A stretch of 64,000 bases of DNA from Terrihalobacillus insolitus (lineage in GTDB: Bacteria; Bacillota; Bacilli; Bacillales; Amphibacillaceae). The position numbers and the translations under genes are program-made. Shown here in pieces: positions 33,739-42,308 of the stretch. The stretch lies in NCBI RefSeq assembly GCF_028416575.1, contig NZ_JAMQKB010000001.1:453649-517648 (forward strand), written 5' to 3'. How positions within the stretch are numbered: position 1 is the stretch's first letter; the number at the start of each line of letters is the position of its first letter. Below the pieces are notes generated by a model that did not search any database, was not told where the DNA came from, and saw only the letters and a program-made list of their open reading frames with translations.

Positions 33739-35211
33739 CTACTTCCCAAACCAATGAATTGGTTGTGGGTCGACGTTACGCAAGATGTGCTTTTGTTCGG
33801 TGTATTCTTCTAGTCCGGTTTTGCCTAGTTCGCGACCAATTCCGGATTGTTTGAATCCTCCCCATGGAGCGTGTGGGAAGTAGACGTTGAATTCGTTGAT
33901 CCATACGGTGCCCATGCGCATCTTGGCAGCGCATCGTTCTGCTTTAGAAATGTCGGTTGTAAACACGCCACCTGCTAATCCGTAGATGGAGTCGTTGGCA
34001 AGTTTCACCGCCTCTGCTTCACTACTGAATTTTTCTACGGTGATGACAGGTCCAAATCCTTCCTCTTGTACGACCTGCATGTCCGTTGTGCAGCCAATTA
34101 AGACAGTTGGTAGATAGAAGAATCCTTTTTGTAGCTCTGGGCCTTCTGGGCGTTGTCCTCCTACTGCTACATAGGCGCCTTCCTTTTTGCCCGCTTCTAC
34201 ATAGGCTTCAACTTTAGCCAAATGTTCCGCAGAAATGAGTGGCCCCATTTGTGTGTCTTCTGCAAAGCCGCTTCCGAGTTTAATTTTGCCTACCCGCTTT
34301 ACGAGCTCTTCCACAAAATCATCGTGAATACTTTCTTCTATGATCAACCTTGTACCTGCTGAACAAATTTGTCCAGCGTGGAAAAAGACGGCGTTCATTG
34401 CTTGGTCAACAGCTAATTCGAAGTCACTGTCAGCGAATACGACGTTTGGATTTTTTCCACCAAGCTCTAGTGCGAGTTTCTTCACATTTCCGCTCGCTGC
34501 CTGCATAATCTTTTTCCCGGTATGAATGCCACCAGTGAAGGATATTAGGTCAACGTCATCATGTTCGGATAATACGGCTCCGACTGTGCCTCCTGCACCA
34601 AGCACTAGGTTAGCCACGCCAGCTGGCACACCCGCTTCTTCCATTAGTTCCATTACTTTCATTGTCGTTAATGGGGTAATTTCACTTGGCTTGATCACCA
34701 AAGTGTTTCCTGCTACTAATGCAGGCGCAAGTTTCCAGGATGCTTGTAGTAATGGATAGTTCCAGGGCGTGATTTGCCCGCAGACGCCAACTGGTTCATG
34801 GACTACTTTACTTACGGTGTTTGGAATTGGAGACTCGATAATCTCTCCACCGTCCTTGTCCGCTAGCTCCGCATAGTAGCGAAATACGCCAGCGATGTCG
34901 TCCATGTCTACTACGCTTTCCTCGACTGTTTTACCCGTATCGAGTGATTCTAGTTCTGCTAGTTCCTGTTTGTCACGCTCTATTAGTCTTGCAATCTCCC
35001 CGACGATTCGTCCTCGTTCTGTTGCGGGAGTGGTTGCCCAGTCGCCTTGATCGAACGCTCTTCTCGCAGCTGCAATTGCAAGTTTTGCATCTTCTTCGTT
35101 GCCCTCCGCGACGGTGGCAATTATTTCTTGATTATAGGGATTGATGATGTCCCGTGTTTCGGCGGTCTGTGCCGACACCCACTGGCCATCAATATACATG
35201 CCGTGCTTCAT
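33739..35211 (-). CDS. Aldehyde dehydrogenase (betaine-aldehyde-dehydrogenase-like)
   Basis: A 490-residue NAD(P)+-dependent aldehyde dehydrogenase. The catalytic Glu is in LALELGGKNPNVVF and the nucleophile Cys in FFHAGQICSAGTRL. PWNYPLLQASWKLAPAL and SFTGGIHTGKKI line the cofactor site. The overall pattern is close to GbsA/BetB. It follows a ferredoxin reductase gene on the same strand across a repeat insertion, so here it may oxidise an aldehyde released by the amidohydrolase/Rieske pathway. A GbsA role in glycine betaine synthesis is the alternative, but no choline dehydrogenase gene is adjacent. Confidence 0.9.
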   Translation of the reverse strand: MKHGMYIDGQWVSAQTAETRDIINPYNQEIIATVAEGNEEDAKLAIAAARRAFDQGDWATTPATERGRIVGEIARLIERDKQELAELESLDTGKTVEESVVDMDDIAGVFRYYAELADKDGGEIIESPIPNTVSKVVHEPVGVCGQITPWNYPLLQASWKLAPALVAGNTLVIKPSEITPLTTMKVMELMEEAGVPAGVANLVLGAGGTVGAVLSEHDDVDLISFTGGIHTGKKIMQAASGNVKKLALELGGKNPNVVFADSDFELAVDQAMNAVFFHAGQICSAGTRLIIEESIHDDFVEELVKRVGKIKLGSGFAEDTQMGPLISAEHLAKVEAYVEAGKKEGAYVAVGGQRPEGPELQKGFFYLPTVLIGCTTDMQVVQEEGFGPVITVEKFSSEAEAVKLANDSIYGLAGGVFTTDISKAERCAAKMRMGTVWINEFNVYFPHAPWGGFKQSGIGRELGKTGLEEYTEQKHILRNVDPQPIHWFGK

Positions 35212-35274
35212 CTTACCTCTCCTTCCTAAGGGCTTACTGATGTCAACCGCCCTAAGCTAACTTACTTTTTTCTT

Positions 35275-35400
35275 AAGCGAAATCGTTTCAGCAAGCTGAA
35301 ACATCGGGGAATCAGATGGAGTCTTGACTCCATCTGATTGGAAACTCCCACCTACGTTTTGCTTTGAGGTGGGGGTATAAAACCCTTAAACTATTTAAAG
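35275..35400 (-). repeat. Three-hairpin dispersed repeat, copy B (full length)
   Basis: Inverted relative to copies A and F. Its stems are kept by compensating changes: CAGATGGAGT/ACTCCATCTG here against CAGGTGGAGT in A. The loop of the first hairpin differs (CTCAAAGCAAAACGT-like) while the CCCACCT/AGGTGGG stem is intact. It lies between the ferredoxin reductase and aldehyde dehydrogenase genes. Confidence 0.9.
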
Positions 35401-35413
35401 ATTAAACGTTCTT

Positions 35414-36403
35414 TTAAAACAAACTCGTACTATGCGCGGGTTGAACTCTAGACTTCGGATTGATTCGTGCTTTCGCATGGCTGATCGCAACAGGTGCTTC
35501 CCCAAATCCAGTAACAATGAGCTTCACTTTTCCGTCATAGGTCGTAATGTCACCTGCTGCATAGATACCTTCAATGTTCGTTTCCATTCTGGAGTTGACC
35601 ACGATCGAATTTTTCTCAATCTCTAAGCCCCAGTCTTTAATTGGGCCTAAGGCAGAGATGAAGCCATAATTGACGATAACGGAATCGACATCAACAACTT
35701 CCTCTAGGTCACCTTTTGTTTCTTGGAGAATGACCTGATGGATCGCCTCTTCGTCACCTACGAAATCTTTAATGTTGTAAGGTGTTCTAACCTTAACACT
35801 AGAATTATTTAACTGCTCGACACTTGTTTCGTGGGCACGGAATTTATCGCGGCGATGTACTAGTGTGACCTCCTCTGCGATATCCTCAAGTGTTAATGCC
35901 CAGTCAACTGCAGAGTCCCCGCCACCAGCTAATAATACACGTTGTCCTTTAAATTGGCGTAGGTCTTGCACAAAATAGTGTAGGTTCTTGCCCTCGTACT
36001 GAGCTGCTTGATCCATTTTTAATCGGCGTGGTTGGAACGCACCAATACCCGCTGTAATAATCACAGTTTTGGAATAGTGAACATCCTTGTCAGTCGTTAC
36101 GCAGAATAACTGGTCATCTAGTTTTTCCACGTTTTTTACGGACTCCTCAAGGGCCACTTCTGGGTCAAATTGATTCGCTTGTTCGGTTAAGTCGTCAACA
36201 AGGTCCTGTGCCAATATTTTTGGACAACCTGCGACATCGTAAATATATTTTTCTGGATATAAGGCTGACAGTTGCCCACCAAGCTGGGGCATACTGTCGA
36301 TGATTTTGACGCTCATTTGCCTCATTCCACCGTAAAAGGCGGTGAACAATCCAGTAGGTCCGCCACCTAAAATGATCACATCAACAACGTTTTCTTCGTT
36401 CAT
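35414..36403 (-). CDS. Ferredoxin-NAD(P)+ reductase, thioredoxin-reductase-like (YumC type)
   Basis: A 329-residue flavoprotein. The N-terminal FAD motif is [17 protein letters not shown], followed by [13 protein letters not shown]. The NADPH motif is [16 protein letters not shown], and the C-terminal FAD block is [18 protein letters not shown]. There is no CxxC redox pair, which separates it from thioredoxin reductases. It sits 21 bases after a Rieske ferredoxin gene and probably reduces that ferredoxin for an oxygenase-type or reductive step. Confidence 0.92.
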   Translation of the reverse strand: MNEENVVDVIILGGGPTGLFTAFYGGMRQMSVKIIDSMPQLGGQLSALYPEKYIYDVAGCPKILAQDLVDDLTEQANQFDPEVALEESVKNVEKLDDQLFCVTTDKDVHYSKTVIITAGIGAFQPRRLKMDQAAQYEGKNLHYFVQDLRQFKGQRVLLAGGGDSAVDWALTLEDIAEEVTLVHRRDKFRAHETSVEQLNNSSVKVRTPYNIKDFVGDEEAIHQVILQETKGDLEEVVDVDSVIVNYGFISALGPIKDWGLEIEKNSIVVNSRMETNIEGIYAAGDITTYDGKVKLIVTGFGEAPVAISHAKARINPKSRVQPAHSTSLF

Positions 36404-36424
36404 TGTGGTATCCCCTTCTATATT

Positions 36425-36781
36425 CTATTTGGAGACGACGACGTCATCGCCCTCAATATCTACTTGAAAGCTTGGTAGCTTCACTTTAGGGTCTGCTAGC
36501 ATTTTTCCGTCATTTTTAATATCGAATTCACGACCGTGCCATGGACAGCGAAGAATTTCACCTTCATGACAGTAATTGTATTCCCCAACAGTGTCCGTTT
36601 GGGTAGACGTACCGCAAAGCTTCCCCTTCGACAGGGAGGCACCTTGGTGGATACACTTATTTGTGTAGGCATAAAACTCTCCGTCAAGGGTACGGCACAC
36701 GACAATTTCGATTCGACCAAGGTTCGACTGCATCATTTCCCCAGGCATAATGTCTTCTTTTTTACAAACTACTTGTTTCAT
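36425..36781 (-). CDS. Rieske [2Fe-2S] ferredoxin with enlarged inter-ligand loop
   Basis: A 118-residue Rieske protein. The cluster ligands are Cys43-x-His45 (NKCIHQGA) and Cys79-x2-His82 (RCPWHGREFDI). The segment between the two ligand pairs is 33 residues instead of the usual 15-17, and contains two extra cysteines (KLCGTST and NYCHEGE). It is a soluble electron carrier located between an amidohydrolase and a ferredoxin reductase. Its ATG overlaps the amidohydrolase stop (TAATG). The oxygenase it would serve is not in this window. Confidence 0.9.
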   Translation of the reverse strand: MKQVVCKKEDIMPGEMMQSNLGRIEIVVCRTLDGEFYAYTNKCIHQGASLSKGKLCGTSTQTDTVGEYNYCHEGEILRCPWHGREFDIKNDGKMLADPKVKLPSFQVDIEGDDVVVSK

Positions 36782-37890
36782 TATTGCTCGCCTCCTTCTT
36801 TCTTTGGAAGCTTCGGATAGAAGTTCCTTGCGTTTTCTGAGAAAATTTTCTTGCTTAATTCTTTATCCAAATTTGGCAGCGCACGGTACGGTGAATCATA
36901 GTCCCAGTGCGGGTAGTCAGTTGAGAACGAAATAATGTCTTCAGATCCCAATTGATCAAGTAACTGCATAAATTCTTTTTTGCTTAACTCTTCCACTGGC
37001 TGTGTCGTGAAGCAGAAGTTTTCCTTAATTACCTGGCTTGGCTTACGCTTTAACCATGGTACTTCGTGACGAAGGTCTTTATACTGCTGATCCATTTTTC
37101 TCATGATGTGTGGTACGTGTGTGAATCCACCTTCAATCATCATACATTTAAGGTTCGGGTATTTTTCAAAAACACCGTTGAATACTAGATTCGTAATCAT
37201 CATAATGTGTGCCGTCGGGATCAACGTGTGCCATTCGATGAAGTAACGCGGCCATTTTCCGTAATAGCTTGGCGGCTCGTTGTGGTGCATTCCGATCATT
37301 AGGTTATGACGTTCTGCCGCTTCAAAAATCGGGTGATATTGCGGGTCGCCCCACATGATATCGTCGATTGGTAGTAGGACTTGCACCATTTTCGGATGGT
37401 TCCCAACTCTCTCAATCTCTTTTACCGCTGACTCCACTTCTTGAGCTGCAATTTGTATAGAACCATATAGGCGTTCATCTTTTTCTAGCCAGTTTTCGAT
37501 TTGCCAATCATTATAGGCAGAAGCAAGTGCCGTTGCCATTTCTGGCCACCCGTGCATGGAAGATGGTGACGGATCGAGGGCACCTGTTAGGATGCCGAAT
37601 TCATGACCGATGTCATCAAGTAGCTGTTCCTGCATAAATTTCAAATCAGTTCCCGGGAGTCCGCCATTTGGTGGCACGGCGTCAGCACGGTCCACACCAG
37701 CTACTGTCGGCTGTACGTATGGCAAGTGCTTTTCCTGAATCCACCCACAATTTTCAATATAATGTCTCCACGGGTTATCCAAGTATGGTAATAGGTCCTT
37801 ATAAAGAACACGTTCGTGGATGTCTGTATCAATGATGGCTAATTTTTGTTTGGACTTTTTTGTTTCCGTTTGAGTTTGCGTTGTACTCAT
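36781..37890 (-). CDS. Amidohydrolase-2 family metal-dependent hydrolase/decarboxylase
   Basis: The start is the ATG at 37890 (MSTTQTQTE) behind AAGGAGG, giving 369 residues. It has a TIM-barrel amidohydrolase-2 pattern: IIDTDIHERV near the N-terminus (D-x-H metal ligands), MIGMHHNEPPSYYGKWP mid-protein, IEGGFTHVPHIM, and the C-terminal Asp motif SFSTDYPHWDYDSPY. Relatives decarboxylate or hydrolyse aromatic and ring-cleavage acids. It heads a four-gene set with Rieske ferredoxin, reductase and aldehyde dehydrogenase, pointing to catabolism of an aromatic or cyclic compound. The substrate is unknown. Confidence 0.88.
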   Translation of the reverse strand: MSTTQTQTETKKSKQKLAIIDTDIHERVLYKDLLPYLDNPWRHYIENCGWIQEKHLPYVQPTVAGVDRADAVPPNGGLPGTDLKFMQEQLLDDIGHEFGILTGALDPSPSSMHGWPEMATALASAYNDWQIENWLEKDERLYGSIQIAAQEVESAVKEIERVGNHPKMVQVLLPIDDIMWGDPQYHPIFEAAERHNLMIGMHHNEPPSYYGKWPRYFIEWHTLIPTAHIMMITNLVFNGVFEKYPNLKCMMIEGGFTHVPHIMRKMDQQYKDLRHEVPWLKRKPSQVIKENFCFTTQPVEELSKKEFMQLLDQLGSEDIISFSTDYPHWDYDSPYRALPNLDKELSKKIFSENARNFYPKLPKKEGGEQ

Positions 37891-37981
37891 TGAAATTCCT
37901 CCTTGTGGGTGCCTGTCACCACCCGAATATTCTTGTTTCACAGGGTATATTTTTTAGATTATCGTGGGCAATATGTTGATT

Positions 37982-38011
37982 ATCATAGCATAGAGGCAAA
38001 AAAATCCTCAA
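37982..38011 (-). promoter_or_regulatory. Sigma-A-type promoter of the amidohydrolase operon
   Basis: The minus strand has TTGAGG (38006-38011), an 18-bp spacer and TATGAT (37982-37987). Confidence 0.6.
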
Positions 38012-38012
38012 A

Positions 38013-38082
38013 GTCACTGAGTAGCCTTGAGTAGCATTTAGCTCCTTCAGTGAACGTCAGTAATCATCAGTGACGTTCAGTG
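38013..38082. promoter_or_regulatory. TCAGTGA / TGACGTTCA repeats upstream of the catabolic promoter
   Basis: TGAACGTCA (38051-38059) and TGACGTTCA (38071-38079) form a perfect inverted repeat with an 11-bp spacer. TCACTGA and TCAGTGA motifs flank it. They lie just upstream of the -35 element, where an activator would bind. Confidence 0.5.
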
Positions 38083-38347
38083 AGCCTTTTTTAAAACTTT
38101 GTTTCTGCGTGGTTCGTGTGATAGGCTTTTGTCTATTAAGATAAGGTCGTTTTTGAAAAGGGTTTTACGAATGGCACTTAAGCAATTAGTCCCTTATAGC
38201 TTGAACGATTATCTTGGATAATTGAGCGATTGAGGTGGGAACTAGCGCAAATTAACCATATAATAAAAAGAGAGAGGCATTTTAAATATGCTTCTCCCAG
38301 CGACCTCACCGTCAGGGTAGGGGTTGTCAATATTTACTTTTTGTTCT
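38083..38347. other. Non-coding region between catabolic operon and two-component system
   Basis: No supported ORF. A GAGAGGCAT/ATGCTTCTC hairpin lies near 38272-38306. The rest shows no recognisable gene or repeat copy. Confidence 0.4.
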
Positions 38348-38392
38348 GAAAACCACCCTTAAACTTTCGACGGCTTAGGGTGGTTTTCTTGT
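38348..38392. terminator. Terminator downstream of histidine kinase gene
   Basis: GAAAACCACCCTTAA pairs with TTAGGGTGGTTTTC (38348-38388), with T-rich flanks on both strands. Confidence 0.65.
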
Positions 38393-38503
38393 TTTCTAAC
38401 ATACTTTTCCGAAAGAAATATGCACCAGTTTCACGCACAATCCCTTTCAAAATTTCTCGAAGAAACGCATAAGCTCGCTAACATCTTCATTAGACTTTTC
38501 CAC

Positions 38504-39859
38504 TCACTGTATAGGCAATGAGACTTTAAACTCTGTTCCTTCTCCTTTTGTACTTGTCACATTGATATTCCCACCATGTATTTCAACAAAACCTTTAGCA
38601 ATAGAAAGTCCAAGTCCTGCACCACCCTCATCACGTTTACGAGAATCATCTATACGATAAAAACGCTCAAAAATAAAGGGGAGTTTTTGCTCATCAATAC
38701 CAGGTCCTGTATCTTTAAAACTTAGAACTACTGATTCACCTTCCACTTTTACATGAACCGTAACTGTTCCGTTATCAGGAGTATAACGAAGTGCGTTGCC
38801 AAGAAGATTAACAACGACTTGGGTCATACGGTCTTGGTCAATTTCGATAAATAGATCATTAGAACTTTTATTTAACTGAAGCTTAATACCTTTTTCGTCT
38901 GCAAACCATTCAAACTGGGAAAGAATAGATTCCATAAAACCATTAATTTCTGTTCGTTTTTTGTGAAGTGACAATGTTTTAGACTCTGCAAGACTAAGTT
39001 GCTGCAAGTCATTGACCAGTCTTGAAAGACGATATACTTCATCACTTACGTTTAAAATGACTTCTTCTGTTGCTTCAAGGGCACCAGCTTGGATTGACTC
39101 TAATTTTGCTCGAATAATAGCAAGAGGAGTTCTTAGCTCATGGGCAACATCCGCCACAAGAGATTTGCGTATATGTTCTGTTTTCTCTAATGTCTCTGTC
39201 ATCTGATTAAAAGCATCACCAAGCTGTTTGAATTCATCTTTTGAATCAATCTTTACCTGGTATTTAGTATTGCCTTTTGAAACATGTTCAATGCCTGATA
39301 CGAGCTGTGAAAGAGGGCTAGTTATTTTCTTAGACAGAAAGAATCCAATGATTAAAGTTATTATGCCTGCAAATAGAAAACCGAGTAGAATTGTTAAATT
39401 AACCGATTGGACAAATTGCTGTTCAATACGAGAAACAGAAGCACTTTTAATTGGATACGCTTTAAAAGTCCCAATCGTTTTTCCTTCGATGACTATAGGT
39501 TCCGTTACTGAAGAAGCATTGTTCTCCATGTTTTTCGGTGTTGTATTTGCAACTATTTCCCCAGCGGTATCTGCTATGATGATTCCAATAGTTTCATCCT
39601 GATTACCCATCATTTTTCCCATATTCATCATTATTCGATTTGAACTTTCCAGAAATTGATCCACACCTTTTAGGGAGCCCGTGGAATTATAATAAGAGAT
39701 GACTGTTTGCTTCATCATGTCAATCTTCATTTCGTCATTTTCCGATAGATAATTTTCAAATATCTTCTCAACACGGGTTTGAAAAAATAGAGATTGAAAT
39801 AGCCCCATAAATATAATGACAGTAGTCAATGAGATGAGGATCTTACCTCTCAGTTTCAT
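38504..39859 (-). CDS. Sensor histidine kinase
   Basis: A 451-residue membrane kinase. TM1 spans about residues 7-27. An extracytoplasmic sensor follows to about 152, then TM2 (LTILLGFLFAGIITLIIGFFLS), HAMP (about 180-230) and HisKA with the phosphoacceptor in VADVAHELRTPLAII. HATPase boxes include VVNLLGNALRYT, DTGPGID, and EGGAGLGLSIA. Its ATG overlaps the response regulator stop (ATGA). The signal is unknown. A SHOCT-domain membrane protein gene upstream belongs to the same cluster. Confidence 0.93.
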   Translation of the reverse strand: MKLRGKILISLTTVIIFMGLFQSLFFQTRVEKIFENYLSENDEMKIDMMKQTVISYYNSTGSLKGVDQFLESSNRIMMNMGKMMGNQDETIGIIIADTAGEIVANTTPKNMENNASSVTEPIVIEGKTIGTFKAYPIKSASVSRIEQQFVQSVNLTILLGFLFAGIITLIIGFFLSKKITSPLSQLVSGIEHVSKGNTKYQVKIDSKDEFKQLGDAFNQMTETLEKTEHIRKSLVADVAHELRTPLAIIRAKLESIQAGALEATEEVILNVSDEVYRLSRLVNDLQQLSLAESKTLSLHKKRTEINGFMESILSQFEWFADEKGIKLQLNKSSNDLFIEIDQDRMTQVVVNLLGNALRYTPDNGTVTVHVKVEGESVVLSFKDTGPGIDEQKLPFIFERFYRIDDSRKRDEGGAGLGLSIAKGFVEIHGGNINVTSTKGEGTEFKVSLPIQ

Positions 39860-40545
39860 GCTTCCACCCCAAAACGGTAACCTATTCCGTAAACTGTTTG
39901 AATGGATGCAGAAGACCCGAGCTCTGATAGTTTTCTTCTTAAATTGCTAACATGGGTATCGATAGAGCGTTCATAATTAACAAACGCTTCACCGATGGCA
40001 ATGTTCATCAATTGTAATCTGCTGTAAACCCGCCCAGGTTTTTCAGCCAGTGTAGTTAAAATTTTGAATTCTGTTGGGGTTAAATTAGCCTTTGTGCCAT
40101 GGACATAAACCTCGTATGTATTGAGGTTAATTTTAATATCTGCTTGCTGAATCCACTCATCTTCTGCTTGTTCATTAGTCGTTCTCCTTAGGACTGCCTT
40201 CATTCTAGCGACAACTTCGCGTAAACTAAATGGTTTTGTAATATAGTCATCTGCACCCATTTCAAGTCCAAGTAGCTTATCGACCTCATCTGTTTTAGCT
40301 GTTAGCATAATGATGGGTATGCTGTTTTTAGCCATTCGCAATTCGTGCAATGTTTCATATCCATCCTTTTCAGGCATCATAACATCAAGTAAAATGATGT
40401 CTACTTTTTGATTTTCCTCAAGGAGACGTAACGCTTCATTACCATTGCGAGCACTCAATGTTTGATAACCTTCGTTTTGTAGAAAAGTTGAAATGGATAC
40501 TCTTAATTCATCTTGATCTTCGACGACCATAACAGTTTTTTCCAT
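39856..40545 (-). CDS. OmpR/PhoB-family response regulator
   Basis: The start is the ATG at 40545 behind AAAGGAA, giving 229 residues. The receiver domain carries the acidic pocket VVEDQDE and phosphoacceptor Asp54 (DIILLDVMMPEKDGYE), then Thr in MLTAKTDEVD and Lys in DDYITKPFSLREV. The C-terminal winged helix contains LTPTEFKILTTLAEKPGRVYSR and ERSIDTHVSNLRRKL. It is paired with the downstream kinase. Confidence 0.94.
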   Translation of the reverse strand: MEKTVMVVEDQDELRVSISTFLQNEGYQTLSARNGNEALRLLEENQKVDIILLDVMMPEKDGYETLHELRMAKNSIPIIMLTAKTDEVDKLLGLEMGADDYITKPFSLREVVARMKAVLRRTTNEQAEDEWIQQADIKINLNTYEVYVHGTKANLTPTEFKILTTLAEKPGRVYSRLQLMNIAIGEAFVNYERSIDTHVSNLRRKLSELGSSASIQTVYGIGYRFGVEA

Positions 40546-40616
40546 CAAAAATGTTCCTTTCATATCCACTTGTATTATTTGTTGTTAAAGACGACATAAA
40601 CCTTGATAAAAATTTA

Positions 40617-40874
40617 TCAAGGTTTATTCTCTAGTTCATGTAGTCGTTGTCTGTACTCCTCAGTATCGATTTCTCCTCGGGAATATCGCTGTCTTAGTAT
40701 TTCAACTGCTTTGTCGGTTTGATTTGATTTATCTTTATTTTCAGATGACAATTTCTGTATCGCTAATACAATTAACCAAATAACAAGACCCCAGAAAACT
40801 AACATAAAAATCCCACCAACCATCATCATTGGGAAACCACCTCCAAGACATTCCGTTCCATTGTTCCACATCAT
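40617..40874 (-). CDS. SHOCT-domain small membrane protein
   Basis: An 85-residue protein; it may start at either of two adjacent ATGs behind AAAGGAG. One long hydrophobic helix (MMMVGGIFMLVFWGLVIWLIVLAI, about residues 16-40) is followed by a charged linker. The C-terminus is a SHOCT motif (AVEILRQRYSRGEIDTEEYRQRL). SHOCT proteins are thought to mediate membrane-associated oligomerisation. It lies 71 bases upstream of the response regulator gene in the same direction and is probably co-transcribed. Confidence 0.85.
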   Translation of the reverse strand: MMWNNGTECLGGGFPMMMVGGIFMLVFWGLVIWLIVLAIQKLSSENKDKSNQTDKAVEILRQRYSRGEIDTEEYRQRLHELENKP

Positions 40875-41020
40875 ACGAACAGCTCCTTTATCATCCTATT
40901 CATTTAGAATAATCGAAAGCCCCGTTACAAGCAAACATTCCCGTATTATTCACCATCATTTCAATGTTGTCCACTCATGGAAAGCAACATCTCGTTTTGT
41001 TGCTCTGTTGTGATGAGCCA

Positions 41021-41146
41021 CGGAAAAACAAGCCATTTAAGGAATACAGGCTAAGGCCGCCACGTCCTGTGGCAATGCCTGCATGACCCACATCGTGTGG
41101 GTCCGAGATGCGCAGCCTATCATTTGGTGACTTTTTGAACAACCTC
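41021..41146 (+). mobile_element. MITE-like element, copy 2 (left end missing)
   Basis: CGGAAAAACAAGCCATTTAAGG through CATTTGGTGACTTTTTGAACAACCTC is nearly identical to the right third of the 58351-58691 copy. The left end has been replaced by unrelated sequence. Confidence 0.75.
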
Positions 41147-41213
41147 TTATTAACAATATAACCGACAAATTTTCAGAACTTATCAGGAGAATGTTAAGAA
41201 ATTGTTAAGATTA

Positions 41214-41260
41214 AACGAACTCGTTTCAACAAGCTGAAACATCGGGGAATCAGATGGAGT
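41214..41260 (-). repeat. Three-hairpin dispersed repeat, copy C (partial)
   Basis: AACGAACTCGTTTCAACAAG to AATCAGATGGAGT matches the palindrome end of copies A, B and F. The rest of the element is absent. Confidence 0.75.
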
Positions 41261-41325
41261 CCGACTGCAGGAAAAACCGAGGGTATTAGGAGGCGGGATA
41301 GACAAAAGGTCAGTTTACAAACAAA

Positions 41326-41359
41326 TGGCTAGCACCATTACTATTGTGGCGCTAGCCTA
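41326..41359 (-). terminator. Terminator-like hairpin after 21-aa lipoprotein gene
   Basis: GGCTAGC-CCA (41327-41337) pairs with TGG-GCTAGCC (41347-41357), 10 bases after the small lipoprotein stop. The T-tract is weak. Confidence 0.6.
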
Positions 41360-41368
41360 AATCTTTTT

Positions 41369-41434
41369 CTAATGACAGCCGCTAAGTAGCAAAAGCATGA
41401 CTAAAAGAATTGAGATTAAACCTATTCGCGACAT
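41369..41434 (-). CDS. Tiny lipoprotein (21 residues)
   Basis: An ATG at 41434 behind GGAGGGGG opens 21 codons: a basic start (MSRIG), a hydrophobic stretch LISILLVMLLL and the lipobox LLSGC, followed by His and stop. After lipidation and signal peptidase II cleavage only Cys-His would remain on the membrane. The strong ribosome site and following hairpin argue that it is a real gene. Alternatively it could be the stump of a longer lipoprotein gene. Confidence 0.6.
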   Translation of the reverse strand: MSRIGLISILLVMLLLLSGCH

Positions 41435-41605
41435 AGAAACCCCCTCCATTTAGTTTCTTATATAAGTCTATTATGGAATAAAACTAAAATGATTAAATTC
41501 TTAATCCATCCTTTGTTTAAGGTAAGTGTGGCTGAAATTGTTCTTATTTTTATCCGGGAATAATCGACTAACTACAATGTTTCTATACACGTGAGAAAAA
41601 ACATC

Positions 41606-42199
41606 TCATTTATTGTTTTTTGCTTTTACAACAAAAAAAAGACCTTTATAATAATATTTTAAATCGTTAATCGAAAGCTCTGACTGTTCTATTACATTCA
41701 CTGTCTCACGATTAAGATGACAACCATCACAAATCCTTTTCCACAAAGGTGTTAGAATGTCTTGGGTCTTTGCTAGGATAGCGTTTTCCATTTTTACATG
41801 TTCAAAGAACAATACTGTCCCGCCAGGTTTACAAACTCTTGCAATCTCCTTTAACGCCTCTACCGGATCAGGTATTGTACAAAAGACTAGTGTTGAGACA
41901 ACAGAGTCATATGTATTATCTGCAAAGGGCAGTTTCTCTGCACCTGCTGTATATATTTGAATTGGGACATTCGCGTTTAACTCTCTTGATCTTGATCTAT
42001 CCCGCATCAATTGATTTGGTTCAATAGCATCTACTTTACTGGCCTTTTTATAATAAGGAAAATTTACACCAGTTCCAGAACCTATTTCCAGAACCCTACC
42101 AGTAGCTTGTTCAAGAAGCTCTTTTCTTATGGCTTTGAATTTGCCCTGTTCGAGAGGTTTCATTGCCAAGTCATAAAATGTTGGGAACAATTTCCCCAT
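41606..42199 (-). CDS. Class I SAM-dependent methyltransferase (UbiE/phospholipid methyltransferase-like)
   Basis: A 197-residue methyltransferase. Motif I is RVLEIGSGTGVNFPYYKK. The acidic loop end is VDAIEPNQLMRDRSR, motif II/post-II is YDSVVSTLVFCTIPDPVEAL, and GGTVLFFEHVKME follows. The C-terminal pattern WKRICDGCHLNRET is typical of a subgroup near phospholipid or small-molecule methyltransferases. The acceptor is unknown. It is downstream of the S-box-controlled OsmC gene with a 109-bp gap and could be in the same transcript. Confidence 0.85.
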   Translation of the reverse strand: MGKLFPTFYDLAMKPLEQGKFKAIRKELLEQATGRVLEIGSGTGVNFPYYKKASKVDAIEPNQLMRDRSRSRELNANVPIQIYTAGAEKLPFADNTYDSVVSTLVFCTIPDPVEALKEIARVCKPGGTVLFFEHVKMENAILAKTQDILTPLWKRICDGCHLNRETVNVIEQSELSINDLKYYYKGLFFVVKAKNNK

Positions 42200-42308
42200 A
42201 TGATCACCTCATTACAAGACAAAGACCTCCTAACAAGTGAGGCCCAATGTCTTGTTATTCATTTACTCAACTGTTTGAAGTGTTGAAGTTTATCTTTTAA
42301 TGATTGGA

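Noticed and set aside
33739..35211. Glycine betaine synthesis role (gbsA) for the aldehyde dehydrogenase
   Set aside because: Sequence pattern allows it, but no choline dehydrogenase or GbsR-like gene is adjacent and the neighbours suggest catabolism. I therefore left the symbol blank.
38150..38222. Possible 16-codon ORF starting ATGGCACTTAAG
   Set aside because: No ribosome site and very short; nothing recognisable in the product.
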